Assembly: GCA_016859345.1 (NCBI GenBank)
Contig: CM029128.1
Location: 20,119,604 to 20,183,603, forward strand
DNA length: 64,000 nucleotides
Source: Istiophorus platypterus
Lineage: Eukaryota > Chordata > Actinopteri > Istiophoriformes > Istiophoridae
Reading direction: 5' to 3'
This document shows positions 10,961 to 22,329 of this stretch, piece after piece. A program made the position numbers and the translations under genes. Positions within the stretch are counted from its first letter, which is position 1; the number at the start of each line of letters is the position of its first letter. The notes beneath the pieces were generated by a model. That model was not told the origin of the DNA, searched no databases, and saw only the letters and a program-made list of their open reading frames with translations.

Positions 10961-11679
10961 TACAACCCTCTCCTCCTGTAGTTCTGTCTTTATTCTCTAG
11001 CCTTTTTGTCCTCCATCACAAATCAACCAACCTAAACAACCGTATAAGTCGATATGACCTGTAACAGCAGCAGACATACTGGTGCCGTAGTAACAGTAAT
11101 AAACACATGGTTAGATTTTTGAAACTGTCACGGTTTGGTTTAGTTTTCGGCAAAAAAAAGGTTTCAGGACGGACTGTGGTTTGGGTTAAATTAAGGACTC
11201 CCTTAAGGTTTTGGGGTCTTCATTGTCATGAATATAATGATGAACACATAGTTAGGGCAGTGGAATGATCAATGATAAATGAAATACCGTTGACTATTGG
11301 TTCACACAGAAAATGAGGACCAGTCTTCTGTATGTCGACTCATTCATCCACCCTGAACTTCAGCTTCCGTGCACTTTCATGCTCTATATACTACCTGTCA
11401 TATCTACTGCGTTCACTAGCTAACATAAAACCTGATGATCAGACGAAACAAGGTTTTTGCACAGACGAACTCTGGCCTCGATTTTTACGGGACAGTCTCC
11501 AGAGGTCAGTCTGCGCCATGTGTGGGGTGTGTCATGTGCAACTCTGTAAGCAATTTTTTTATAATGATGGAATCTGAATTTCTCATTGTATTTGCTTTTT
11601 TTATATTTTTATTGTGAAATTTTGACAATTATCATCTGAACTATAGCATAAAATGATGCTTAACTATGGAGTATTTTTT
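10960..11679. other. unique DNA, nothing recognised
   Basis: No gene, array or recognised repeat. The small open frames near 11332-11617 have no support. Confidence 0.45.
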
Positions 11680-11925
11680 TAGGGCTGCAACTAAGGATTG
11701 TTTTCATTGATGGATAATTATGATTTTCATTTGTGTGTTTTTGTTTAGTTGGATTAATTGACTACTTGTTTTACCTATGGAATTTCAAAAAGCTGAGAAA
11801 AATACCCATCACTGTTACCCAGCGCAAATCACACTTGAGAGGCTAAAACCAGAAAATGTTTTATTGTTTTCAAATGAATGACGATTATCAAAATTCCTGT
11901 CAATGGACTAATCACTTAGTTGTTG
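11680..11925 (+). mobile_element. decayed teleost MITE ('GGGCTGCAACTAA' family)
   Basis: It starts TAGGGCTGCAACTAAGGATT, has AT-rich 'GATTAAT' words inside and ends with 'GACTAATCACTTAGTTGTTG'. The phrases 'AGCTGAGAAAAATACCCATC' and 'TTGAGAGGCTAAAACCAGAA' fit my memory of this very common percomorph nonautonomous element. The termini are only roughly inverted and the copy is diverged. A second copy lies at 57745-58020. Confidence 0.7.
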
Positions 11926-11929
11926 TGTA

Positions 11930-12660
11930 TTCATTCACTCATATTTGATCTGAAATCACAGGACTCTTGATTTGAAGAAATCAACCATAAGAGTACATCA
12001 GAAATGAAAGAATAATCAATCAATCAATTAATTAATTAAGCAGTGAGTGTTATGTCTGCTCCTGATCGATCACCTCTCTTTGGGTTTTCCATGCAAATCC
12101 CGTCATATTCGTTTATTCATGTGTTGAAACTGATCTCTAGCCAGCGGCCCGTCTCCTATAATTATACTGTCTGTGTGTGTATGTGTTTGTATGTTTGTGT
12201 GTGGCAGGGGAGCAGGTGATTGGTTGGCAACAGCTGGAGAGAAAAAGGAGAACACAGCTGCAGGGTTAGAGGAGAGGAGAGAGGAGAGGAGAGGAGAGCA
12301 GAGGAGAGAAGGAAACGAGAAAGGAGAGGAGAGAGTCATTTTTTAACTTCAGTATCACTTTCCTTGATATACAATCCACTGTCATTCACAGCTCATTTGA
12401 TAAAGTAAAATTCAGCTACAATTTAATATTGATTCAGCCTGATTAACTTTGATGTTTTGACTTTAATGAATTTAATGAAAGTGTTTTGGTTTTGAGTAAC
12501 TGAATTTAAAAAGAATATTTCCTCAATCTTTATTTCAAGCACTGACTCAGAAATGTACCACAAAATTACACCAACAATAGTAAACATGGGCTGTAATACA
12601 CTGTTTAACTAACTGTAACTTACTACAATCTTACAGACTGGGTATTGATTACCACTAGGA
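11930..12660. other. unique DNA with short simple repeats
   Basis: Short (AATC)n/(AATT)n words at about 12013-12039, an imperfect TG stretch at 12172-12205 and a GA-rich patch at 12255-12335. Nothing else recognised. Confidence 0.5.
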
Positions 12661-13250
12661 TCAGACTGCAAAAATATTTTTGCCTTTTCAAGTTCGCTGG
12701 CTCACTTGGCCAAGAGACACAGCAGACTACACTTTGGATCCTGACCAACAGCTTGGCACCCTTCAAGAGGTTCGGGTAGAGTTTTTGTCAGGATATAGTG
12801 AGGCGCCAGTTGTCTTCTACTGGGTTGGCTCTGTTGTGTTTCAGTGTAGCTGCATCTTTGACTATTGTATCAGGCCTCCAGTTTGTATCAGTATTTACAA
12901 TCTTACGCTTTGCACATATTTGCTCCACCTTAGTGGGCATTTAGACTGAAAACGACCTGGGGGTTAAAACATCACAAGGGGATTCGTTGGCAGGGAGTTG
13001 TTTCAAGTATCGTTGAAAAAACGGAATTTAAGATCAAGCAAGTCCAGGTTCTTGTGCAGGGCTGTGAATCTGAAATCTTATCAGAAGCCAAATCACTGCA
13101 CATCAGTTTATAATAAAATGAGACAGGATATTACTACCCTGCAAAGTCAACGTGGCACTAATTATTTTGTCCTTTGTCGCTATGACCATGAAGTAAACAG
13201 TAGAAATACAGAATTCTCATTACAAAGTGATTCACAAAGACCATCTTGAC
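12660..13250. other. unrecognised segment with two open plus-strand frames
   Basis: Frames at 12680-12949 and 12998-13249 stay open, and the first begins FQVRWLTWPRDTADYTLDPD. I recognise no family and see no strong splice pair. The segment could be an old, frameshifted repeat-derived ORF. Confidence 0.2.
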
Positions 13251-15200
13251 ACAACTTCTTTCTTCTAGAACAAAGTTCTAACTTAGGTTAAACTTTGTAT
13301 ATGTTCTGTCAAAAATGTCAGTGTTAAATAATAATAATAGACATAAACATCAAAAGTTCCAATAGTAAATAGTAAACATAGTAAATAATGTGATAATGTG
13401 ATAATAGGTATTAGGATTTTTGATACAGCATGTGCTGTCTGAGAAGATTTCTACGTGAGATTTTATGGTACTGGACACTAAAAAAATCCTTTTAATCATC
13501 CTGTTGCTAATTTCCTGTTTCACGTTTTTCTGCTTTGCCACAAGCACTACACTCAGCTAAAGACTTAACCCGACATATAACGGGAAAAAAAAGCAGAAGA
13601 ACCAATGGAGAACAGACATTTGGTGCTCTGCAGGAATTAAAGCACCTTCTCGTGTTAAAAGACAATCACTATCTCTTGTCTTGTGTCTTTGTTCCAGCTT
13701 TTCATTAATTTCACTTCTCAAAAGGATGCAGGAAGGATGAGGCTGAGGGGAAGGAGAGAGACATCCTGTTCCTGTATTCTGCTCTTTCTAAACTCTGTTC
13801 TGCTCATCATTTTGTTACGGATATTGATTGTGAGGATGATGGAGACACTGCCAGGGATAACTGAGGGGTGCAAGCTGAGTGAAAGGGAAGAGGCTCAGAC
13901 CCATTCACTGAAGAGAGGAGGAGGTTTCCGACCCTGCTCATTATCATGATCCAGTATTTCAGTGATCATTAACACACTCACAGTGACAGCGAATGAAGAA
14001 ATCAATGAGAAATTAAAAAGTGGTTTGAAACAAAAATATGCACTAGAAGAGGAAGAAATAATACATATTTCTCTTAAGTGTTAAGGACTGTGTTAAAATA
14101 TGTGACTCCTCAGCTCCCAATCCTCCAGTTTTATTCCATATTTTTTCCTCTTTTCCATTACTGACTTTGAACGCCTCAGTATGAGTTATTTGTTCAATAA
14201 GAGGCTGAGAGTTCAACTAATATCTGGTTAAAAAAAACAAACAAACAAAAAAAAAATCTGTTTACAAGTTGGTTGAAATATATGATTTACAAAATGATAC
14301 GATCTACAATAGCCAGTATCATTTGGCAACTTGGGGGAACTGGAACAAGTTTTGAACATGACATTAACGTACTGTATCATACTGCATCAACTCTTAGGTA
14401 AGAAAACAGTGGCTTATGGACACATCCAGCAGGTACGAAGCAACATTATCATTTTCCCTATGTTAACCAGTTTGTCTCTAACTGTGCTGTTTGATCCTGA
14501 GCAGACAGTATAAAGCAGCTTTTTAGAGATTTTTCTCTGAGAGACACCTTTTACATTGCCACATTGTTTTCATATACTCATTTGACTGTTACTGTAAAAT
14601 ATTTAATATAGCTGCTGCTTAAAATACAAATGCATCGTTACTTGTCAGGGTTGTTTTTTACTTTCTTAAAAGCTCAATGCAGTTTTGCAAAACTGTAGTT
14701 GTTCTGTTGCCTCTGTAAATCCTTACACACTCACTGGACACTAGGTATTTCAATGTGACTGACTAGTTTGATGCCTCGGCACTTTTTTAAACAAAGCTGG
14801 TAAAAAATAAAAAAAAAAAACCAACAACAAGACATTTTCACACGGAGAACTATAGGATTTACTGAAAAAGACTTATTATATAATATGATATTTTTCATCC
14901 ATTCATAAATACCTTCTCTTTCCGGCATAAGTAGAGCAGAAGAGGCTTCATACAGTACGAAATCAGTTGATTATCTCTCAGTCCTTCTATTTGTCTCAAT
15001 GTGGGTAAGATGCTTAACATTATCGTTTATGAAAGAGAAAACATCAAGAGCTGAACCTGATTTCAATCTGCACAAAGATTGAGATCAACTGTTGTGTGAA
15101 ATAAAAAAACAGATTCTCATTCAGTCTCCTGTGCCAACCAATAAGATTGCTTGAACAAAACTACCCGGAAGTGACCACAACATCGGCCACGAAGATCAGG
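13250..15200. other. unique AT-rich DNA, nothing recognised
   Basis: Contains (AAAC)n/A-runs near 14228-14258 and 14806-14820. Small open frames lack coding signs, including a hydrophobic one at 13683-13949. Confidence 0.4.
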
Positions 15201-15203
15201 CTA

Positions 15204-15248
15204 AGTGTGCGTGTGCGTGCGTGTGTGTGTGTGTGTGTGTGTTTGTGT
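15204..15248 (+). repeat. (TG)n microsatellite
   Basis: GTGTGCGTGTGCGTGCG followed by a clean TG run. Confidence 0.95.
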
Positions 15249-15335
15249 AACAGAGTGTGTGTTGAGTGGATGTTAGAGCTGATTTTGCTTCATGATCCCT
15301 CATCCCACAGCCGAAAGCATCAGCAGCCATCACCC

Positions 15336-15338
<3 letters not shown>
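15249..15338. other. unique island between TG and CA arrays
   Basis: A 90-bp non-repetitive island ('GCTGATTTTGCTTCATGATC', 'CCGAAAGCATCAGCAGCC') flanked on both sides by dinucleotide arrays in inverted orientation. One of several such islands in the window. Confidence 0.3.
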
Positions 15339-15410
<72 letters not shown>

Positions 15411-15434
15411 ACACACACACACTCACACACACAA
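15339..15434 (+). repeat. (CA)n microsatellite, long
   Basis: About 65 bp of uninterrupted CA followed by CA with single interruptions. Confidence 0.97.
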
Positions 15435-15547
15435 GCATACGCAGAGACAGCAAGCGGCAAGCTAGCGCTTAAAGCAAAACTGGGCTTCCATGGCCATCCA
15501 TTATCACTGACAAGCTAAATGTACCATGGTACACCATATGGTACAGA

Positions 15548-15690
15548 GAGAGAGAGAGGAAGAGAGAGCAAGAGAGGGAGACCAAAGTGTACTAGAAAGA
15601 TTGGCTGAGCGAGAGAGAAGAAGGGGGAGCTAGAAGAATGAGGAAAGACAGGAAAAGAAAGAAGAAAAAGAGGGAGAATGGAATGCGTAC
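15548..15690 (+). repeat. GA-rich tract
   Basis: GA dinucleotides and 'GAAAGAAGAAAAAGAGG' phrases; strand-asymmetric purine tract. Confidence 0.7.
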
Positions 15691-16159
15691 AATTAAGGTG
15701 TGTGTGCTTTTAGCTGCGTTTTGCTCTGTGTTCTGTTTAATAATCTACAAAACAATGGATGGATGGCAGGATTTTCTGAGGAGTAAAATCCGTGTCTGTC
15801 CATGGATTATTTGTAATTTTAACCTCATGAAACCTGGATTTCATTTTTGGTCACTGCAGTTCAGGGCCAGAACCAGGATTTTAGAAATACTGAGGTCAAG
15901 AGTCTCCTGGCACAACACACCCCAAAAGAAAGTTTGAATGGCCAATAAACTTTTCTGAAGCATTGTTTTGTTGTCTTTTTTTTTTTTTTCATTCTTGATT
16001 TTTTACAAATACATCCTGGATGGTCATGACACTGTCTCAAAGGTATTTGAGACATATTTTAATCAATATAGCCTCAGAATCAGAACTGTGGCAAAATCTA
16101 AAATTTGATATTGTAATATTTCAAAAATGCTTGTCTGTAAAAAACAAACTCATGCATGC

Positions 16160-16199
16160 ATACACATGCACACACACACCCACACACACACAAACACAA

Positions 16200-16231
<32 letters not shown>

Positions 16232-16243
16232 TCACACACACTG
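16160..16243 (+). repeat. compound (CA)n microsatellite with CGCGCGCG core
   Basis: CA repeats interrupted by 'CACGCGCGCGCACAC' near 16202-16216. The alternating purine-pyrimidine run with a CG core is the classic sequence type for left-handed Z-DNA. Confidence 0.93.
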
Positions 16244-16259
16244 TGTTGTTGAGGCTGTT

Positions 16260-16850
16260 ACCTAAAAGCTTGCCACAGGAAACATCTGTTCAGACAAAAT
16301 AGACACGTTCAGTTTAGAAAAAAACCACAAAGAGGACACCTCTGCACACACACACACACTTATACATAGAGTTACACTAGTACTACTATAATGTAGTAGC
16401 TTTAATATGCTGAACAATTACTTTAGTGACATATTTATTAGCGATATCGATGTTATTCTTATGCAGCAATGACTCCACACAATTTTATTTCTTTTTAAAG
16501 TGATGATAAAAAGATGCAGTTTTCTGATCATGAAGCATATTAACCCTGCAGCTAGTCTTCACATCACTGATATGAACACTAGCTCAGCTGTGGTCCTCAG
16601 GCATGAGTTAGAGGAAAACACAGATGATTTCTTCAGTGTATTCAGAGGATATCAGGGAGGTTCTTATAACGACCATTTCAATTTACAGATGCTGTCGTAC
16701 ATGGTCATTCCTGTTAGTTACATCTCTCTAGACACTGGTGTCAAAGGTAAGAATTCACAGGGCAGTTACAGAGCAGTGCCCCCTCAAGGTGGTAGGGAGT
16801 CAGTGTCTTCTTGCTCAAAAGCACTAAAGTTTCCAAACTGACTTTACAAG
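16260..16850. other. unique DNA, nothing recognised
   Basis: A 113-codon plus-strand frame at 16500-16841 has no recognisable domain and no splice or start context to support it. Confidence 0.35.
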
Positions 16851-16854
16851 CACA

Positions 16855-17380
16855 AAGTAAATATAGTGGAAAAGAAAGGAAAAGAGTGACAGAGATGAAA
16901 GGAAAAAGTGAAGGAAACATAAAGGGGTCATAGTAATAAAAAGCCAGAAGGTAAAGAGGCAGAGCAGGACAGAAAAGGGAAAGTGAAGGTTGGATGGAAA
17001 GTGAAGGAGGGAAGAAAAGGGAAGAGGTGGGAAAAGACAAAATAATGAATGAAAGAAGGAAAAGGAAAGGGAAAAAGGATGGACCGAAGTGAAACAGGCT
17101 GAAGAGAAAAGGGAGCAGGAGAAAGAAATGAGGGGAGGAATAAAAGAGGGCAGAGATAGAAAGAGGAGTGAAGGAGCAAAAGCTGTAAGAGAATAATGAG
17201 GGAATAAAAAAGGGAGGAAGAGAAGAGGGAATAAACAAAGGCATGAGGCAGTCAGGAGAAATATGGAGAGAGAAAGAAAGACAGAAGGAGGAAGGAAGCA
17301 AGTGATGTAAAGACCAACAATGAATGAGAAATAGAGGGAAGGAGGAGAAAAGATAGAGAGAGAGTGAGGGAGACTAATGG
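16855..17380 (+). repeat. 520-bp purine-rich tract
   Basis: The plus strand is overwhelmingly A/G (e.g. 'GGAAAGTGAAGGAGGGAAGA', 'AAGGGAGGAAGAGAAGAGGG'). The three overlapping Ser/Leu/Phe-rich minus-strand frames (up to 190 codons) are explained by this composition and are not genes. Confidence 0.85.
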
Positions 17381-17643
17381 ACATGCTAAATGTCATTAAT
17401 TTACAGTAACACTATTTACTGTTTGAACAAGTAAAAATTCAACGTCCCAAACCCAAACAGACAAGTCTTTATATCAAAAAAAACAAAAAACAAACCCTGT
17501 AAGCAATACATACACACACAAGCAAAACAGGACACCTCTTATTTTCACTTTTCAACATTGAAATTTTGAGTTTGTCTGAACAAACAACTGGTTTGTTCAA
17601 CACTTTTTTTCATTCCTCTTTTTGGCTACCCTCCCTTTCCAAG

Positions 17644-17678
17644 GTACGCACACACACACACACACACGCACGCACACA

Positions 17679-17748
<70 letters not shown>

Positions 17749-17757
17749 CACACATGC
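17644..17757 (+). repeat. (CA)n microsatellite with CACGC variants
   Basis: About 114 bp of CA with scattered 'ACGC' substitutions. Confidence 0.96.
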
Positions 17758-17874
17758 ACAGCCAGTTTCACACAAAGACAGAGACTGTGCCATGCTGCTG
17801 CAGAGGGGGCAGTGCCACGTTGGCAAAGCCCAGGGGGCAACTACTATCTCGTGCCAACACTTCACACGGACACA
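17758..17874. other. 117-bp unique island between two CA arrays
   Basis: Non-repetitive sequence containing GCAGAGGGGGCAGTGCCA, then GTTGGCAAAGCCCAGGGGGC. The second holds a CTCF-like core (CCAGGGGGCA). Both sides are long CA arrays in the same orientation. Confidence 0.5.
17825..17842 (+). promoter_or_regulatory. CTCF-like core motif
   Basis: AAAGCCCAGGGGGCAACT contains CCAGGGGGCA, matching the central part of the vertebrate CTCF motif (CCASYAGRKGGCRS) at 10 of 14 positions; the 5' part is weak. A motif match only, with no occupancy data. Confidence 0.3.
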
Positions 17875-17891
17875 AACACACACACACACAC

Positions 17892-17936
<45 letters not shown>

Positions 17937-17998
17937 CACACATGCACACACAAACACGCACACACACAAACACACTCACACATGCAGAATGCACACAC
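17875..17998 (+). repeat. (CA)n microsatellite, second array
   Basis: CA repeats with 'ACGC' and 'ACAAACAC' interruptions; the same orientation as the preceding array. Confidence 0.96.
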
Positions 17999-17999
17999 A

Positions 18000-20077
18000 A
18001 CATATCAGTATTCCAGCATCGTTGCAGAGTCGACTCCTCCGTCTGCTTTGTGTGGCTTCGTACTCGACAATGCATGTTTTTCTAGAAAAACTATGTTAAA
18101 ATGTTTATATTTAACATGGTTCATCAGCTCAAAACCATGTGTACAGAAACGTTTTTACACGTCCATTTCTACATGTGTATTTTGGTGAAAAAACAGATAA
18201 CATAACTCTAACTGTAAAGTCCTAGTATTTAATTATGCTCTCTGTAAGATGAACTGCTTACACATTTTAGAATAAATTTAGTAGATAACTATTTCATGAT
18301 CTGACATTTTTAGGGTAACATCTGAAGGTGATTTTACAATAGACTAATGCTTTATTTTGTTTTCGTGGAATCTTGAAAAATAGGGATTATTTTAATGTAC
18401 GTCATTAGTGTTACCATATTATATGTATTTTTGAGGATTTACTTAACTTTAAAAAAGACATTATCGGGAGATCGCAGCCGACATACAAAAAGCCTTTTAC
18501 AGAGATTATCCTGCTTTACCCTGAACTAAACAATCTAATCTGTAGATTTTTATTCTTCTTACGAATTAATGTGCTCTCTCTCTCGCTCTCTGTCTCTATG
18601 TCTGTACAATTTAAACCGGAATTAATACTGCTGCTCTATTTGTTTGAATATATACATTCATTTAAATAACAGAGGGCCTTTCAAGACACTAAAGACACTA
18701 ACAAAGGCAAATTTACTCAGGGTTTTAGCTCAAACACACCCCCTTCATTTATTTCAAATAATGTGTTTAAATCCATGGCAGATCAAGACAACATAAAAAG
18801 CAAAAAAGTTCTTTGTTGTTCATTTCTGTTTTTTGTGGGTTTTTTTTTTTCACCAATTCATTTTACAGTGAGCACCATAAGCTGGTGGCAGCCACAAGTC
18901 TTCCAACCCTAACAACCATACAGTCGTTTGTGCCTTCCCCTCGGATACAACCCACAGGAGCGTACCAGAGGCAGCCTGCCAGACTTTCATCATGGTCAAG
19001 TGTTTGGGGTCAGGTGTACCAGACATTCATAATAATAGACACACAGTAAAGAAACAATTTGGAACAGTTGTGGATAAGGAAACAACACTGACTATCGTTT
19101 TGACACAGGAAATGACTGGTGGTCTCTATTTTGTCGACTTTACGTCACTATGTCACCTGACTTCCTCCTTTGTTCCCGTCATAATAATTTCAATCACTAG
19201 AGGTCACCTAACAATAGAACTTAAGTATGGGCTGTAAAATGCTGCTTGTAGGGTTAAAAATGGTCATATGTAATATAGTAAAGTGACTATACCTTTCATT
19301 TACTAAACACAAAACTTAAAATTAGTAATTCTCTTTGAAATTCCTATAACGTATGACATACCTCATTTTGATTGGCAGAAGATGGTCAGAAACATTATGT
19401 ACACTCGAAATATACTTAGCCTTTTATTTAAGATTATTGTATTTTGATTGCATACATGATTTCCATTCCTTTGGATTTCACTGTTTTTTACAAGTACAAA
19501 TAGTGCAGTTAATTAAATACATTAAATTTAGTTAAACACCTCTGGAATTTAATTAACCACACCTACAGCCTACATATAATACTGTAAAGTACAAGAATAA
19601 CAAAAACAATATATCCACTACATTTCTAACAATATTTCATCTAGCCACATAATTACCTCTTAGAAATATTCTTGTGATAGAACACTTCAAAAACCAAAAC
19701 CTCCACCTTACTTTAAAAACTATCAACTGCACTTATCAACTGCATATCAACTGCACTTCAGATATAATTGACTTAAGTGACCTGACCTGATGACACTAAC
19801 ATTGTTCAGCTGGACAATGACAGGACTAATCAGGTACAAAGAGCTTTTTCAACCACATCACTATTAACCACATAATCACAACAAAACCTGAAAGACAGAC
19901 CTGCAGATTCAGCTGACATCAGGTTGTTGAATATTGTTATTACTGGAGCTGAGGACGATCACAAGCTGCTGCAGAGTGGAGAGCAAAATATCACTATTAG
20001 GTGTGTTCAGGTGCGAAACCACAGACACTGCTATCTGTCAGTATCATCATACACCACACACATATTCACCAACCCAC

Positions 20078-20078
<1 letters not shown>
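18000..20078. other. unique AT-rich DNA, nothing recognised
   Basis: No gene or recognised transposon. It holds a short (CT)n patch near 18571-18598 and the small tandem repeat at 19721-19758. Confidence 0.4.
19721..19758 (+). repeat. short tandem repeat, unit TATCAACTGCACT
   Basis: Three near-identical head-to-tail copies of TATCAACTGCA(CT). Confidence 0.85.

Positions 20079-20124
<46 letters not shown>
20079..20124 (+). repeat. (CA)n microsatellite
   Basis: About 46 bp of uninterrupted CA. Confidence 0.97.
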
Positions 20125-20125
<1 letters not shown>

Positions 20126-20639
20126 TTAACTGACTTTTAGTAACTTTACAGAACAAGTTGAAAAACAAAATCCCCTGGCTGAAATGGAAGATGTACCTGC
20201 TAATTACAAGATGAAGTTAAAGATAGAGGCTGTTAGAAGCATATTTTTTTGAATTAAAGACATCACAGAACCGGCTTTCTCTTCTTGTTTTAATTCCTGG
20301 AGTGCAGCACCAGTGTAAGGCTGCCACCCACTGTTACCGACCTCCATTCAGCAAGGAAGACAAAACAAGGAAAACTCCAGATAGCACCTGACAAAATTCT
20401 CACACACTGTGGTGTAGTGACAGAGGAGAGGAGTTCACTGATGGATTAAAATAACAACTTTTTTCATTTACATCAAAGAAATATGCCAATTTAAGAGAAG
20501 CGTCTGTCAGAGGACTTTCAACAACTTGTGCAACTACATTCATATAATTCACCATCAGTGCCATTTTGCTATTTTTCTGTGAGCTATGTAAAAGGTTGAT
20601 GATCTGACCCTTAATCACACGCCCTAACCTGTGCATTCT

Positions 20640-20945
20640 ACCTCTCCATCCCTCTGTCTTTCTCCATTCATAATTTACTCTATTTCCTCACATGCTGTCT
20701 TGCTTTACTAGTCTCTCTTCATCTTTTGCTGCAAGCTTTTCTGTAACTTTCTGCATCAATACTTTATTCCTCCATATTTGTTTATCTGTCTCTCTCTCAC
20801 TGCCTGTCTTCCTTTTATCTCTCTCGCCATCTGCCTTCCACCATCTCCATTTTCCTCTTTTCCCTCTCTCTTTCTCTCTAACTATCTTCTTGTCTCTCTC
20901 TCTCTTTCTCTCTCTGTCTCTCGCCCCTCTTGCTCATCTCCCTAA
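20640..20945 (+). repeat. pyrimidine-rich (CT) tract
   Basis: The plus strand is dominated by C and T with short (CT)n runs. The 122-codon frame over it is Ser/Leu/Phe-rich by composition. Confidence 0.75.
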
Positions 20946-20985
20946 AAACTTGGCAGTGATCCCCGTCATGTTTTTTTTTTTTTTT

Positions 20986-21240
20986 CACTCCTCGTTTGGG
21001 GGATTGCGAATGAATGTGATTCAATCTAGACCTCGGCTAAGAGACATGAATTTTCATTAATTACAACCTTGTCAGCAAAAGCATTATGGGAGCTGAATAT
21101 GAAAATGCTAATGAGAGGAGCTCATTTGCATATTTTTCTTTGTTGGAATGTCATTAATTATTACATTTTATGATGATGAATGCAGCTGTCGATGGCTGGC
21201 GCTCCATGCCTAATTAGCTATCAGAAAATCCTCCGATCAA
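20986..21240. other. strong conserved-noncoding-like element
   Basis: The 255-bp block is repeat-free and packed with homeodomain- and POU-type words: 'TTTTCATTAATTACAACC', 'GAATATGAAAATGCTAATGA', the octamer-like 'CTCATTTGCATATTTTTC', 'GTCATTAATTATTACA' and 'CCTAATTAGCTATCAG'. No frame is coding. Several TAATTA cores plus ATTTGCAT within 200 bp is typical of vertebrate developmental enhancers that are conserved across fishes and tetrapods. Conservation is inferred from texture, not shown. Confidence 0.55.
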
Positions 21241-21539
21241 AAAAATGGACAGGAATCCCAAACTTTACTTTTCGTTTTACACCTCTTTTACATTCTCTCT
21301 TTGTTACTCTATCACTGTTGTTCACCAACCTCTTTGCTTTCTATAATTTCCTGACTAAATAAAACTTGTATTAAGGCTCATTATATCCGTCCTTTCAATT
21401 TCTTTTAAATCCATTTTTCTTTCTTTGTCTTCAGTTCTTACTCTCTTCTTCCTCTTCCCCTTTGACCACCTTTCATCATCTGTCTTATTTTCCCTATCAT
21501 TTTTTTTTTTACCTGTTTCTTACTGACTTTTGATGCAGG

Positions 21540-21660
21540 CTGTATTTTGGTTTACAGTGATCAAAATCTGTCCATGGATTTGTCCCCCAGTGTAATCTAG
21601 GACCAGTGTTTAGGATTGATGCTTGGTCTAGAAAAGCCCAGAACTTCACAGTTTACAATG
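21540..21660. other. unique sequence
   Basis: Nothing recognised between the enhancer-like region and the minisatellite. Confidence 0.4.
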
Positions 21661-22325
21661 CTTTCAGCCATAGCTCTTGTCGTCTACGCTCTGCCAGTCC
21701 TTGTCCTATGAAGGTTAAGGGTTTTTTTTTTTTGTTTGGGTTTTTTTAGCTCCAGTTGTTTCTAGAGCTCCTTTTTTTTACTTGGATTAGAGTCTTAAGA
21801 CCCAGCTTCTTTAGCCCTTTAAGGTCTTTTAGCTCTTTTACCTCTAGTGTTACTGGTATCTTTCTACATTGGCTCCTTTTGTTTTCCTTCCCCATTTGTT
21901 CAGTCTGATTCCCTTACCTCTACCAGTTTTAGATATAGTTCTTTAGTTCCTGTCCTTCTTTAGTCCAGGACTGACCTTTAACACATCTTATTCCTAGCTT
22001 CCTTAGCTCCAGTCCTTTAGGTGCAGCTCCTTTAGCTCCAAACCAAATCTTCTTCCTTCAGTCTTTAAGTTTTGGTCCTTCACTTCTAACTTGTTGGTCT
22101 CCTTTAGTCCTGGTTCCTTTACTACTAAATAGGATTATTAAACTTGATCTTCTGTAGCCACAATAACTGATCACAGATCCTTTACTTATGGTTTATTTAG
22201 TTAAAATTACATGGACCTGACGTCTTTGTCCTGCCACCTTTAGCCCTATAGCACCGGATACCTTGGTTCTGGCTCATTTAGCTCAGATCACTTGTCTGTA
22301 GCTCCTAATACTTCAAGTCCTCATC
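21660..22325 (+). repeat. decayed minisatellite, unit about CCTTTAGCTCCAGT
   Basis: Variants of TCCTTTAGCTCCAGTCCTTT recur across about 660 bp, for example near 21750, 21815, 22010 ('CTTAGCTCCAGTCCTTTAGG') and 22030 ('CTCCTTTAGCTCC'). Copies are heavily diverged and irregularly spaced. No coding potential. Confidence 0.6.
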
Positions 22326-22329
22326 ATTG

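Noticed and set aside
15147..15518. 123-codon plus-strand ORF
   Set aside because: More than half is His-Thr from the CA array; the flanks show no gene.
16741..17396. Overlapping minus-strand ORFs of 186, 190 and 83 codons
   Set aside because: All are Ser/Leu/Phe-rich and lie over a purine-rich tract, which lacks stops on the complementary strand by composition; no domain or conserved motif is present.
17566..18188. Large ORFs (up to 188 codons) over the CA arrays at 17.6-18.0 kb
   Set aside because: They translate as His-Thr or Cys-Val repeats from CA/TG dinucleotides, which are open in every frame.
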